Virus record (IMG/VR): IMGVR_UViG_3300025086_000116
Coordinates: 1 to 33,209 of that record
DNA from: a virus
DNA length: 33,209 nt
Direction: 5' to 3' (one strand)
Made by a program: the position numbers and the translations under genes
The notes under the pieces: generated by a model
The model's input: the letters and a program-made list of their open reading frames with translations, nothing else
The model's database searches: none
What the model was told of the DNA's origin: nothing
Shown: positions 24,190-31,912 of the stretch, piece after piece
Layout: each line of letters begins with the position of its first letter
Numbering within the stretch: the stretch's first letter is position 1

Positions 24190-27100
24190 ATGGAAAATGA
24201 AGAACTAGATATACAAGCTATTGCTGACTCTTTTTTACCTGATTTAGAAGAAGAAAAAGACGAAGATAATGAGGATACAGATATCCAATCTGTAGCAGAC
24301 TCCTTCTTACCTGAGAAAAAAGAAGAGCCTGTAATCCCCTACCCTGATCCTGTAGTTAATGGTACTACCGAAGAACCTGCAACAGAGGAAGGTTTTACTA
24401 CTTCATCCTTCGATGATATGACTTTTCAGGATGCAATGGCTCAGTATAAACAAGCTAGGGATAGTATAGGTCAGGAAGATTCTCCATTCTCTACTAGCTT
24501 TGGTAGCTTAGTATATACAGACTCTAATGGAACAAATACTTTTGTACCAATGCCTCAACCACGCAATTGGGATATTGTAAAAAGTCTATGGCCTTTTAAT
24601 GATTTTAACGCAGAAGATGTTAAGGCAAGAGTTCCCCTAACTACAGTAGCTGGATTTGGAATTAGAGAATCTGTAAATGATGCAACGGAAATGGGTGCGG
24701 CTGGTATAGATTACTTTGGATCAGCTACAGGTATGTATGATACAGATCTACTTTCATCTGCACAAGAAGGCTCAATCAAACTAAATACCGGAGACAGTAT
24801 CCTTGATGCAATAATTGCTGATGGTGCGCCAGCGTTGTTAGCTGGTGGTGGTACTGGAGCTTTAGTATTTAAAAGTCTGAAATACGCACCAACAGTACTT
24901 AGAGGTTTGGCTGCAGCGGTGTCTGGTGAAGTAGCTGCTACTGCTACTACAGGTACTAATGAAGGAACTTTATGGTTAGATTTCGGACCCGAAGACATGG
25001 GTCTGTCTGAAGACGAAAAAGGTAAATTAATTGCTCACCGAATGAATACTTTTATGGAAGGTATGATAATCGGAGGAGCGTTTACTGGTACGGCATTAAC
25101 TCTTAAAGCAGGGGGCATGGCTGCATACGATTTCTTGGGTAAAGGAATTGCTGATATGTTCAGCGGTAGACCAGCCGTAGAGCGTGAAGTTTATGAAAAA
25201 GTTTCTTTAGCTTTAAGTGGTCTTACCAGTAAGGCTACTCCCCAAGAAATAGCTGATATACAAGCTGAACTAGCAGAGATTGTTTCTCAAAACAAAGAAG
25301 TTCTTGTTAAAAGCTTGGCTGATTTAGAAAAAGAAAGACCTCAGACATTTGATACAGTTACTGCCTTACTTAGGGGAAATTCAGAAAATCTAAACCCTTC
25401 TAATCTTCGCGGCAATAGGGCTGGAGTAGTTAACGAATCTGGTACTACACCCATTCAAATGACCGATGGTACTTCAACGACATTAAATGACCAAGTCAAT
25501 GCGCCAGTAAATGCAATACAAGAAGACCTAGCCGATCAAAGACAAGCTCTTGGAGGAGGTGAAGGTACAGTTGCTACCCAAGTCAATGCACAAGTTTTAC
25601 CAGCGGATCAGGCGGTTATGCAAGACGCGGCTGATGTTATGGTCAACCAAAGCAGACGAGTTGTGGATGATGCTCAAGGTGGCCTTGAAGCAGCGCAAGC
25701 AAAGTTTGATGCAGATGTAGATGCCGTACTAGCTAATCGTGCAGATGATATTGAAATGATGGCTGCACTAGAAGAACTCCAGAAAAAGTACCCTGACCAA
25801 TTAGCAGATATAAAACTTGAAGGCGTAGGAACTATAAAGTCAGATGTACGAAATGCGTATGAAGCGGTTAAGTACGAAAAGGATCGTCTTTATAGAGAAG
25901 TAGAAGGCGGCGCATTAGACGTTGACGGTTTAGTAGAAACTCTAGAGTCATTAGATCCCTCTTATTTTGATCCCGCCCGACTTGGATTACCACCAAAATC
26001 AATGTTTGGTAATTTTATGAACAAGTTTAAATCTACTCAAGCACAAGTGGATAATTTACTAAAAGAGGCAGACAGCATATCTGCAAAACTGGCTAACCCT
26101 AAGAGTAAAAATAAAGAAGCCTTACAGAATAGGTTAGATGAAATTGATTCAATTGTAGGTGGTGATCCAGACGCAGCCGTTAAAAAGCTTATGGGTGACT
26201 TTATTGAAGGAGAAGGTCTAACCTTTGGAGATTTATATACTGATATAAGACCTGCAATATCTCGCGCTGCAAGTGACTTGTTCTCTGCAAATACTCCAGA
26301 GTCAAAAGCCGCTGGTCGGGTAATGCGAGAGTTTATTAGCTATATAGATAATGATGCATTAGATTTTGCGGCTCAAAGTGATGCTGGATTAAAAGAAGCG
26401 GCTGATGCAGCTAAATCATTTTACCAAAATAACTATGCAGATTTCTTTGGTGGAGACAGTGTTCTAGCGAGATATGCTAATCTTTATGACTCAACAATAG
26501 GAAGAACTCCTGGTACAAACCTAACCGCAAAGGCTACTGGTAAAGAGTTTGGTGTAAGAGAGTACAATGAAAAATTAAATACCCTAGTTAATGGCGAAGT
26601 TCTTGGTTCTGGTAATGAAGATATATTCCAGAATGTAGCTGACTTATTGGGTAAAAACCTGAACGGAGAACAGCTAGGAAATCCAGATCTTTTGTTTGAT
26701 TACATGATGTTTGATGTTATTCAGAATTTTCATTCAAAAGTAAGAACTGGTGGTATGAAAGCGGTTGATGTTGAGGCAATGCTTAATCAACTTAATAAAC
26801 ATGCAACCGTTGTATCAAAAGTATTTCCGGAAAAGACTGCCTCTATTAGAAAGTTTATTGATGAGCTTGAAGCGGTAAAAGGATCTTCTACAGATTTGGA
26901 AACCAAACTAGCTACGGCTAGTGAGAATGCTACAGTAGCAAAGTCAAAATTATACGACTCTATATTAAGTAAATTTTGGGATAATAAAGGTACTCCTAAA
27001 GCTTCGGAGATTGCGGCTGGTAGTGAGATAAGGCCAACGTCCAATCCTTATTCCAACTTTGTTTCGATCTTTACAGATACCCAAGCATTGAACCGTCTAG

Positions 27101-27867
27101 ATGATCTCATGGCTGAGATAGATGCTTTACCTAAAGGTAACTACGCTAAGTCCGAAGGCGAGATAGTTATGGATGGTTTAAAGCTATCTTTTAATAAGTT
27201 CATTGATGATAAAATATTTACCGCTGCAAGAAACTTAACAGGTGGAAAAGAACTTAGTGTAGCACAAGCTGATAAAATTCTAGAAGATGTCCGAACACCT
27301 CAAGTTATGGCTCTCGCAAGAAAAATATATAAAGATTCTCCTGAATGGGTAGAAGCTTTAGAAAATACTTTAGACTTCGCTAGAGATGCGGCTATTAATA
27401 AACGAGCTACTCCTAATCCTTCCCAATCAGCAACCAACTTTAACGCTAATGCTCAGACAGCGACTAATAGATTAATATATACTTTTATTGGTCCGTTGAG
27501 CCGTACTGGTACAAAGTTAAAAGCTTTAGGATCAGGAATAATTAACAAGTATGACACTAACCAGCTTGCCGCTGAAGTTACGGCACAGTTATATGCTGAT
27601 CCAGATTACTTTCTGGAGTTAGCACGACGCTTTAATAGTAGCCCTAAAGATCCTTTGCTTGAACAATTAATGGTCAGATATCTATTTGGGGGTATTATAA
27701 AAACTGACTTAGATGAGGATTCCGAAAACAGGTCAGATGCCATTAAAGATGTGGGATCTGGTATAGCTAGTTCAGTTACACCAGATTTAATAGAAAGTGG
27801 TTTTACTAGTGTAAGTGATGCAGTTCCTGTTATTACAGAGGCACTTGGAATCCCTACCACAGAATAA
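24190..27867 (+). CDS. Very large virion protein, candidate ejection protein (T7 gp16-like position)
   Basis: The protein has 1225 residues and is the largest gene here. The acidic N-terminus carries two copies of the motif DIQxxADSFLP (residues about 7-17 and 32-42). Two hydrophobic Gly/Ala-rich segments follow at about 200-256 and 285-320 and could insert into a membrane. The rest is mostly helical with long charged stretches, and the end is short and acidic (ITEALGIPTTE). Size, last position in the rightward operon and possible membrane segments parallel T7 gp16, which builds the trans-envelope channel for DNA entry. No transglycosylase motif was seen, so peptidoglycan cleavage may instead be carried by the SleB protein. 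A GGAG Shine-Dalgarno is present. Assigned by position, not homology. Confidence 0.5.
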   Translation: MENEELDIQAIADSFLPDLEEEKDEDNEDTDIQSVADSFLPEKKEEPVIPYPDPVVNGTTEEPATEEGFTTSSFDDMTFQDAMAQYKQARDSIGQEDSPFSTSFGSLVYTDSNGTNTFVPMPQPRNWDIVKSLWPFNDFNAEDVKARVPLTTVAGFGIRESVNDATEMGAAGIDYFGSATGMYDTDLLSSAQEGSIKLNTGDSILDAIIADGAPALLAGGGTGALVFKSLKYAPTVLRGLAAAVSGEVAATATTGTNEGTLWLDFGPEDMGLSEDEKGKLIAHRMNTFMEGMIIGGAFTGTALTLKAGGMAAYDFLGKGIADMFSGRPAVEREVYEKVSLALSGLTSKATPQEIADIQAELAEIVSQNKEVLVKSLADLEKERPQTFDTVTALLRGNSENLNPSNLRGNRAGVVNESGTTPIQMTDGTSTTLNDQVNAPVNAIQEDLADQRQALGGGEGTVATQVNAQVLPADQAVMQDAADVMVNQSRRVVDDAQGGLEAAQAKFDADVDAVLANRADDIEMMAALEELQKKYPDQLADIKLEGVGTIKSDVRNAYEAVKYEKDRLYREVEGGALDVDGLVETLESLDPSYFDPARLGLPPKSMFGNFMNKFKSTQAQVDNLLKEADSISAKLANPKSKNKEALQNRLDEIDSIVGGDPDAAVKKLMGDFIEGEGLTFGDLYTDIRPAISRAASDLFSANTPESKAAGRVMREFISYIDNDALDFAAQSDAGLKEAADAAKSFYQNNYADFFGGDSVLARYANLYDSTIGRTPGTNLTAKATGKEFGVREYNEKLNTLVNGEVLGSGNEDIFQNVADLLGKNLNGEQLGNPDLLFDYMMFDVIQNFHSKVRTGGMKAVDVEAMLNQLNKHATVVSKVFPEKTASIRKFIDELEAVKGSSTDLETKLATASENATVAKSKLYDSILSKFWDNKGTPKASEIAAGSEIRPTSNPYSNFVSIFTDTQALNRLDDLMAEIDALPKGNYAKSEGEIVMDGLKLSFNKFIDDKIFTAARNLTGGKELSVAQADKILEDVRTPQVMALARKIYKDSPEWVEALENTLDFARDAAINKRATPNPSQSATNFNANAQTATNRLIYTFIGPLSRTGTKLKALGSGIINKYDTNQLAAEVTAQLYADPDYFLELARRFNSSPKDPLLEQLMVRYLFGGIIKTDLDEDSENRSDAIKDVGSGIASSVTPDLIESGFTSVSDAVPVITEALGIPTTE

Positions 27868-27870
27868 AGA

Positions 27871-27914
27871 AAACCTCTGACTGTAACTATAGGAAATAAC
27901 ACAATCAGAGGTTT
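27871..27914 (-). terminator. Leftward stem-loop terminator in the convergent gap
   Basis: AAACCTCTGA (27871-27880) pairs perfectly with TCAGAGGTTT (27905-27914), then a C-A mismatch and three more pairs (TGT/ACA) close a 16-base loop. Read on the minus strand, the stem is followed by TTTTCTTTATT, a fair U-rich tract. It should stop transcription coming from the ribonucleotide reductase side before it enters the structural genes. Confidence 0.6.
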
Positions 27915-27919
27915 CACCA

Positions 27920-27946
27920 ACTAGAACGGTGACTAATCGTTCAAGT
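27920..27946. repeat. Imperfect inverted repeat in the convergent gap
   Basis: ACTAGAACG pairs with CGTTCAAGT with a single A-A mismatch, giving a nine-position stem and a 9-base loop. It lies between two terminator-like stems. It has no T tract on either side, so it is not clearly a terminator. It is followed by a 22-base AT-rich stretch (about 27943-27965). Function unknown. Confidence 0.4.
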
Positions 27947-27966
27947 AATAATATAAAATAATATAG

Positions 27967-27997
27967 CCTCTAGGTCAAGCGACTTAGGGGTTTTTTT
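27967..27997 (+). terminator. Rho-independent terminator of the rightward structural operon
   Basis: CCTCTAGGTC (27967-27976) pairs with GACTTAGGGG (27981-27990) around a 4-base loop AAGC, ten positions including two G-T pairs, followed directly by seven T residues (27991-27997). This is a classic intrinsic terminator for the rightward transcript. It sits just beyond the ribonucleotide reductase stop, so the two convergent transcripts overlap by about 100 bases. Confidence 0.88.
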
Positions 27998-28012
27998 GTT
28001 AAAAATAAGGGT

Positions 28013-29698
28013 TTAAACTCCACATGAACCACCTGTTCCACTTATATCACAGATGTCGTGTGTCTCCACATGTTCATCAAATTCCTCACCTAGTTTTTCC
28101 ACTGCTTCTTGGTAAGGAACAGATGTAAGTGGCTGACCACCTCTTGCACCGTCCGGATAGCAAGTAAATCCTCTCAGTCGAGGTGCGTACTTAGCCAACG
28201 TATGAGCAAACTCTTCTACAGTATTCTCATTGTTCAGCTTAGACCCCCAAGAAGGAAGATTTATAGTAGAAGATATCGACATATCTACATAATCCTGTAC
28301 GTCTGCCTGAAAAGCCATCCTACGCTCATAATCGGCTGCTAGATCTAAGGCACTCTCTACCGTATCTGGCTTTGCTCCATAGCGATCTATTAGCTCTTGT
28401 GCCGCTGAGTCTACTACATACTGGTAAACCCATCTAGAATTACCCTTTAGGTAGCGCCTCTTGTAGGCTACAGCGAATATAGGTTCTACTCCAGTACTAG
28501 TACCAGCAAGAATACCAATACTCCCTGTAGGGGCTATAGCGCGGTTCGCTACAGGAGTACTGACATCTAGGTTATCCGCTGTTTCTTTGGAAACCTTGTC
28601 GGATACTCCTTTATAGACAGATAGCCAAGCATGTAGTTCTGGAGTCACCTCATACTTAGAGCCTCTCTGAATAAGCCACTCATGCATACCCATCAAACCT
28701 AGACCAAGCCTTCGGTTCTTTTCTCTAGTTTCATACACCTTATCATATGGCAACTTAGCTTTTAGCGTACCACAAATAAGAAACTTAGTACCTAGCTCTA
28801 CAACCTCTGACATTTCATGGATGTCTTCTATTCTACCCATGTTAATTGAGCCAAGGTTACAGACGTCACTGTCTGTCGAACTGGTCACCTCAGTGCAAGC
28901 GTTTCTTAAAGTTTCATCTTCTTTATCGAAGAAGTTAAATGAAAATCCAGGTTCTGCAGTACGCATTGCCTGTTCTACATTCTTGAGAAACACAGAACCA
29001 ATTTCGCCAGTTTTGTAATAATTAAGCAGCCACTCAGTATCATAATTCACAGAGATGTTAGTCATGTCTAGGGGCGCTGGAAAGTTAAAGTCTTCCTGTT
29101 TTATATCCCAAAGAGTTTTACCAGTAGAGCCAACAGGCATACTGGCCCAATCTTTGGCTGCTAAAAACTCGTTAATGTCTCCATGCTTCCAATTTAATGA
29201 AGCGTAGATAGCAGACCTTCGGCTACCACCTTGCATAACTCTACGACCTATTTCATTGATCATATTCATCTTTGGAATAGGTCCACTAGCCTGACCGCCT
29301 GTTTTATTAATAGGAGATCCAGAAGGACGGTAAATAGAGTAGTCCACTCCTATTCCCCCACCTGTCATCAAACAAGACTCAGACTTCCAAGATAGGTCTG
29401 CCCAATCCTCTCTACTGTCTTCTTCGGCTTTTAGAAGATAACAGTTATTAAAGAATTTGTTGGGTCTGCCAGCATAATAGAGGTATCGACCCCCAGGTAT
29501 AAATTTCATGTCTGTGATGTATGTAGTAAGCTGATCGATTTCTTCTTGAGTTAGAAGGTCGCCGCATACATCATCTACTAATGTCTTTGCTAAATCAGAC
29601 CAAGTCTCAGCGCCTTCATGTCTGTATTTATGGTTAAAGATGTCCTCAGAGAATTTACTTCGAAACATAGGATTTAAGTTGGATTTAAAATTAGTCAT
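28013..29698 (-). CDS. nrdJ: Adenosylcobalamin-dependent (class II) ribonucleotide reductase
   Basis: The 561-residue enzyme reduces ribonucleotides to deoxyribonucleotides using coenzyme B12 instead of a metal-cofactor subunit, and works with oxygen present or absent. All the key Cys residues are visible: Cys86 (NNCYLL) and Cys280 (VCNLGSIN) form the reducible pair. Cys268 in N266-A-C-T-E270 is the thiyl position in the finger-loop motif NxCxE. Cys550 and Cys559 at the end (CDISGTGGSCGV) are the swinging re-reducing pair. There is no paired radical-generating subunit gene, which agrees with class II. It is shorter than the monomeric Lactobacillus enzyme (739 residues), so regulatory parts are probably reduced. 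GGAG Shine-Dalgarno. It is the last gene of the leftward operon, beside MazG, and would supply dNTPs. Confidence 0.9.
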   Translation of the reverse strand: MTNFKSNLNPMFRSKFSEDIFNHKYRHEGAETWSDLAKTLVDDVCGDLLTQEEIDQLTTYITDMKFIPGGRYLYYAGRPNKFFNNCYLLKAEEDSREDWADLSWKSESCLMTGGGIGVDYSIYRPSGSPINKTGGQASGPIPKMNMINEIGRRVMQGGSRRSAIYASLNWKHGDINEFLAAKDWASMPVGSTGKTLWDIKQEDFNFPAPLDMTNISVNYDTEWLLNYYKTGEIGSVFLKNVEQAMRTAEPGFSFNFFDKEDETLRNACTEVTSSTDSDVCNLGSINMGRIEDIHEMSEVVELGTKFLICGTLKAKLPYDKVYETREKNRRLGLGLMGMHEWLIQRGSKYEVTPELHAWLSVYKGVSDKVSKETADNLDVSTPVANRAIAPTGSIGILAGTSTGVEPIFAVAYKRRYLKGNSRWVYQYVVDSAAQELIDRYGAKPDTVESALDLAADYERRMAFQADVQDYVDMSISSTINLPSWGSKLNNENTVEEFAHTLAKYAPRLRGFTCYPDGARGGQPLTSVPYQEAVEKLGEEFDEHVETHDICDISGTGGSCGV

Positions 29699-29700
29699 GG

Positions 29701-30171
29701 TTACTCCACTAAGTCTTTTAAGTTGGGTTTTTTATAATTTGGGCCTTTAATAACTTTGCCCTTGGCATTTTTTATTGGCTTGCCGTCTAAGCCTAATTTG
29801 CTCATATTAGATAGGTGAACTCGCCTTACAGCTTTATCTAAATCCCAGCCGTAGGTAGCGCAGTAGCCATTAATTACATAACTAAGATCAGCTAACTCTT
29901 TTAGCATGTTCTCAGGATCTGTTCCCTTGTTGCTTTCTTCGGCAAGCTCATCAAACTCTTCTTGCAAAAAGCTAAAACGTAGGTTCTCTAAATCGATATC
30001 TGCATACCATTCCTGATCTAGAGGTTGCTCCATGCGCTTTGCAAACTCACGCACCATCTGTAGAGGTGTTTGGTAGTGATTATCCCAATCCTTGGGCATA
30101 TCATGTAGTCCGGCTTGGGAAGGTGGTTCTTGCATGTCTGCGAATGCGTCAATGTCTTCTTTAGTTATCAT
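29701..30171 (-). CDS. mazG: MazG-like nucleoside triphosphate pyrophosphohydrolase
   Basis: The protein has 156 residues. The all-helical MazG signature is present: EExxE at residues 71-75 (LQEEFDELAEES) and ExxD at 92-95 (KELADLSYVINGY). These acidic residues bind Mg2+ for hydrolysis of NTP/dNTP to NMP plus PPi. The C-terminal part (HLSNMSKLGLDGKPIKNAKG) is a typical end of phage MazG-like proteins, rich in Lys and Gly. In phages it may lower aberrant nucleotides or (p)ppGpp-like signals, but the substrate here is unknown. The gene lies directly upstream of ribonucleotide reductase with only 2 bases between, and overlaps the preceding DUF3310 gene by 11 bases. Both link it to nucleotide supply. 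Confidence 0.8.
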   Translation of the reverse strand: MITKEDIDAFADMQEPPSQAGLHDMPKDWDNHYQTPLQMVREFAKRMEQPLDQEWYADIDLENLRFSFLQEEFDELAEESNKGTDPENMLKELADLSYVINGYCATYGWDLDKAVRRVHLSNMSKLGLDGKPIKNAKGKVIKGPNYKKPNLKDLVE

Positions 30172-30454
30172 CTTCTAACTCCGCTATTAAACGGTCTAAA
30201 TACCAGCGGCACTTCCTCAGATCCTCGACGCCATTTTTGTAAGGCCAGCGCCAGAGGTACTTAAAGATGTTCTGCCAACAGTACGCCTGATGAGAGTCTA
30301 TATCGCAGCCATCAGCCATAGCTTTCATTGCATCGATGCATTCTATTGATTGGTTATAATGCGCTGGGCTGTTGACCATATCTCGTTCAACTGCAGCTTG
30401 AGTTTCACCATAATCAAATGGTCTAATTAGTTCTTCAGTGTTAGGATTTTTCAT
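30161..30454 (-). CDS. DUF3310-type protein, possible nucleotide-kinase-associated
   Basis: The protein has 97 residues. The core pattern is that of the DUF3310 phage family: NSPAHYNQSIECIDAMKAM, then YCWQNIFKYLWRWPYKNG and the helical end EDLRKCRWYLDRLIAE. Family members are small helical proteins common in phages and sometimes fused to or found near nucleotide-metabolism enzymes. The biochemical role is not established. The conserved His (HYN) and Cys/Trp-rich centre suggest ligand or metal binding. It starts directly at the end of the upstream gene and overlaps MazG by 11 bases. The Shine-Dalgarno is AGAAG. Confidence 0.75.
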   Translation of the reverse strand: MKNPNTEELIRPFDYGETQAAVERDMVNSPAHYNQSIECIDAMKAMADGCDIDSHQAYCWQNIFKYLWRWPYKNGVEDLRKCRWYLDRLIAELEDDN

Positions 30455-30796
30455 TTAATGTAACTTCTTTTTAAATTGTAAAATGTTGGATTTAATTTTC
30501 TCAGCAGCTTCTTTTTTTATGGCTTCTACGAGTTCAGGATCTGGCTCTAGGATTACACTCTCTAGCTCATCATCTAGATCGCCAAGCTTCCGCATATTGC
30601 CGCCGATAAAATGGGTCATATCCAAGCCGACATGGAGGTGAGCTACTAGTCCTAGCATAACCTCTTGAAAGTATTTAATCTCTTCTTCAGGAAAATCTGG
30701 AGAGAGTTCTTCGTCTATTTCAACGTCAAAGGGATCTTCGCCAGCGCGAGGGTAAATTGTTAGATAAAATGCATTTTTAGATGCTTTTTTGGACAT
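30455..30796 (-). CDS. Acidic protein of the early operon, unknown function
   Basis: The protein has 113 residues. I recognise no family. The first 20 residues are basic and beta-like (KNAFYLTIYPRAGEDPFDVE). A helical middle follows (YFQEVMLGLVAHLHVGLDMTHF) with three His residues, then an acidic linker and a charged C-terminal helix (EAIKKEAAEKIKSNILQFKKK). The His residues could bind metal but no named motif is visible. It abuts the next gene without any gap and has a 4-base gap to the preceding nuclease gene, so it is part of the replication operon. The Shine-Dalgarno is weak (GGAAA). Confidence 0.55.
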   Translation of the reverse strand: MSKKASKNAFYLTIYPRAGEDPFDVEIDEELSPDFPEEEIKYFQEVMLGLVAHLHVGLDMTHFIGGNMRKLGDLDDELESVILEPDPELVEAIKKEAAEKIKSNILQFKKKLH

Positions 30797-30800
30797 GGAG

Positions 30801-31148
30801 TTATTTCCGTTTGGTTAGTTTAAAAAAATGCTCTGCATCAACAACGGCTAGAGGCCGCTGCCTATCAGCTTTAATAATTGCTAGTGGAGTTGACCCTTTT
30901 GGGCAGTTCTCTGTAGCCTGAGCCAACACCTTGTATATGGCGAAGGACTTGTTTGATTTGCACTCAACGGAATAGGGAAATAGCTTTCTAGCGGCTGGAC
31001 TGAATAAAATGTCCTCTCCGTTAGCCCCCATGCTGGTAGAGCGTATGTCTCCGTCAGTGAGTGATTTGAATGAGGAATAGAGTTTATCCCTCACCCACTG
31101 TTGTAATTTCCTACCTTTAGCCTTTGCAGACTGAGGTCTTATAGCCAT
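30801..31148 (-). CDS. PD-(D/E)XK nuclease, putative resolvase-like
   Basis: The protein has 115 residues and is basic. A PD-(D/E)XK-type active site is visible: Asp46 in GEDI and Glu62-x-Lys64 in VECKS, with the fold order helix, strand, strand, helix. The N-terminus (RPQSAKAKGRKLQQWVRDKL) is strongly basic and probably binds DNA. Small enzymes of this type in phage replication operons are usually Holliday-junction-resolvase-like or structure-specific nucleases that cut branched DNA, but the substrate cannot be read from the sequence. It overlaps the upstream exonuclease gene by 10 bases. A GGAG Shine-Dalgarno lies inside that gene. Confidence 0.65.
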   Translation of the reverse strand: MAIRPQSAKAKGRKLQQWVRDKLYSSFKSLTDGDIRSTSMGANGEDILFSPAARKLFPYSVECKSNKSFAIYKVLAQATENCPKGSTPLAIIKADRQRPLAVVDAEHFFKLTKRK

Positions 31149-31912
31149 TTAGGAAGCTCCAGAATGGAGTACTCCCCCCAGCCAGTTCCGTAATCCTCTT
31201 CCTTTTGTGCAGACGCTATTATAGACAAGGTTTTATGCATTCGCTGAGTTGCATTTTCTAAAAGCTCTGGCCCTACGATATGCATATGCGAAATATAGGG
31301 TGCAGACTTTTCACAACTAATGAAGGCGAATTCTACTGGCGCTGGATCTAAGTCTTCAACAAGAGAGCAAACGTACAAATAGAACGCTGCCTGGATATCA
31401 TATGCATATTTTTGGCACTCTCTAGCGAAGCCAGAAGGTGAACTATCAATTGTTGACTTCAGATCGTATACTGTACCTTTAGACATTGAATCGGGCTTGG
31501 TTTTCAACATTAGACCTGTTCGAGGACATTCTGCAAAGATAGCTACCTCATTTAAGCGGTCTGGATGTTCTAATGCAGCCCTAGAAGCTGGATCATTCAT
31601 CGTTCCTTCAGCCATACGTTTGGCTACATGATACTCCACTTCAGTAACGAGTATTTGATCTTCCTGAAGATTGTCTTCCATCTCCTTGAAAGCTTTAGAA
31701 CTTCTTGTCTTTGGGCCTTTAATAACCAAGTCTCTTTCAGGCTCTAAACAATTTGCATGATAAGCAGATCCTAAAGCAAATGCAGAGGTCTGACTTCTCT
31801 TTGCACCCTTCCAATGCGCTAAACTTTTCTTATAAACAGTTTTTACGGTGGTAGAGGATATACCATTCTGGGAATGATATACCTCATTACTCATGCCTTT
31901 TATGATACCCAT
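31139..31912 (-). CDS. RecE-like (DUF3799/PDDEXK) exonuclease
   Basis: The protein has 257 residues. It has the pattern of the RecE/exonuclease VIII C-terminal family: HSQNGISSTTVK near the start, FALGSAYHA (His52), Glu122, KTKPD with Asp141, VYDLKST with Asp150 and Lys152, and the QxxxY helix YDIQAAFYLY. These are the metal and catalytic positions of PD-(D/E)XK exonucleases that resect 5' strands for recombination. RecE enzymes normally work with a single-strand annealing protein, and the 280-residue neighbour immediately upstream is the natural candidate. The gene starts directly at the end of that gene (TAA then ATG), so the pair is translationally coupled. The Shine-Dalgarno is weak. Confidence 0.78.
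   Translation of the reverse strand: MGIIKGMSNEVYHSQNGISSTTVKTVYKKSLAHWKGAKRSQTSAFALGSAYHANCLEPERDLVIKGPKTRSSKAFKEMEDNLQEDQILVTEVEYHVAKRMAEGTMNDPASRAALEHPDRLNEVAIFAECPRTGLMLKTKPDSMSKGTVYDLKSTIDSSPSGFARECQKYAYDIQAAFYLYVCSLVEDLDPAPVEFAFISCEKSAPYISHMHIVGPELLENATQRMHKTLSIIASAQKEEDYGTGWGEYSILELPKWL

Noticed and set aside
27868-28012. Possible attP site in the convergent gap
   Set aside because: No integrase gene is visible and the stems fit terminators better.
30320-30362. TATAAT-like box on the plus strand inside the DUF3310 gene
   Set aside because: The nearest TTG-type -35 is about 21 bases away and it would run antisense to the early operon.
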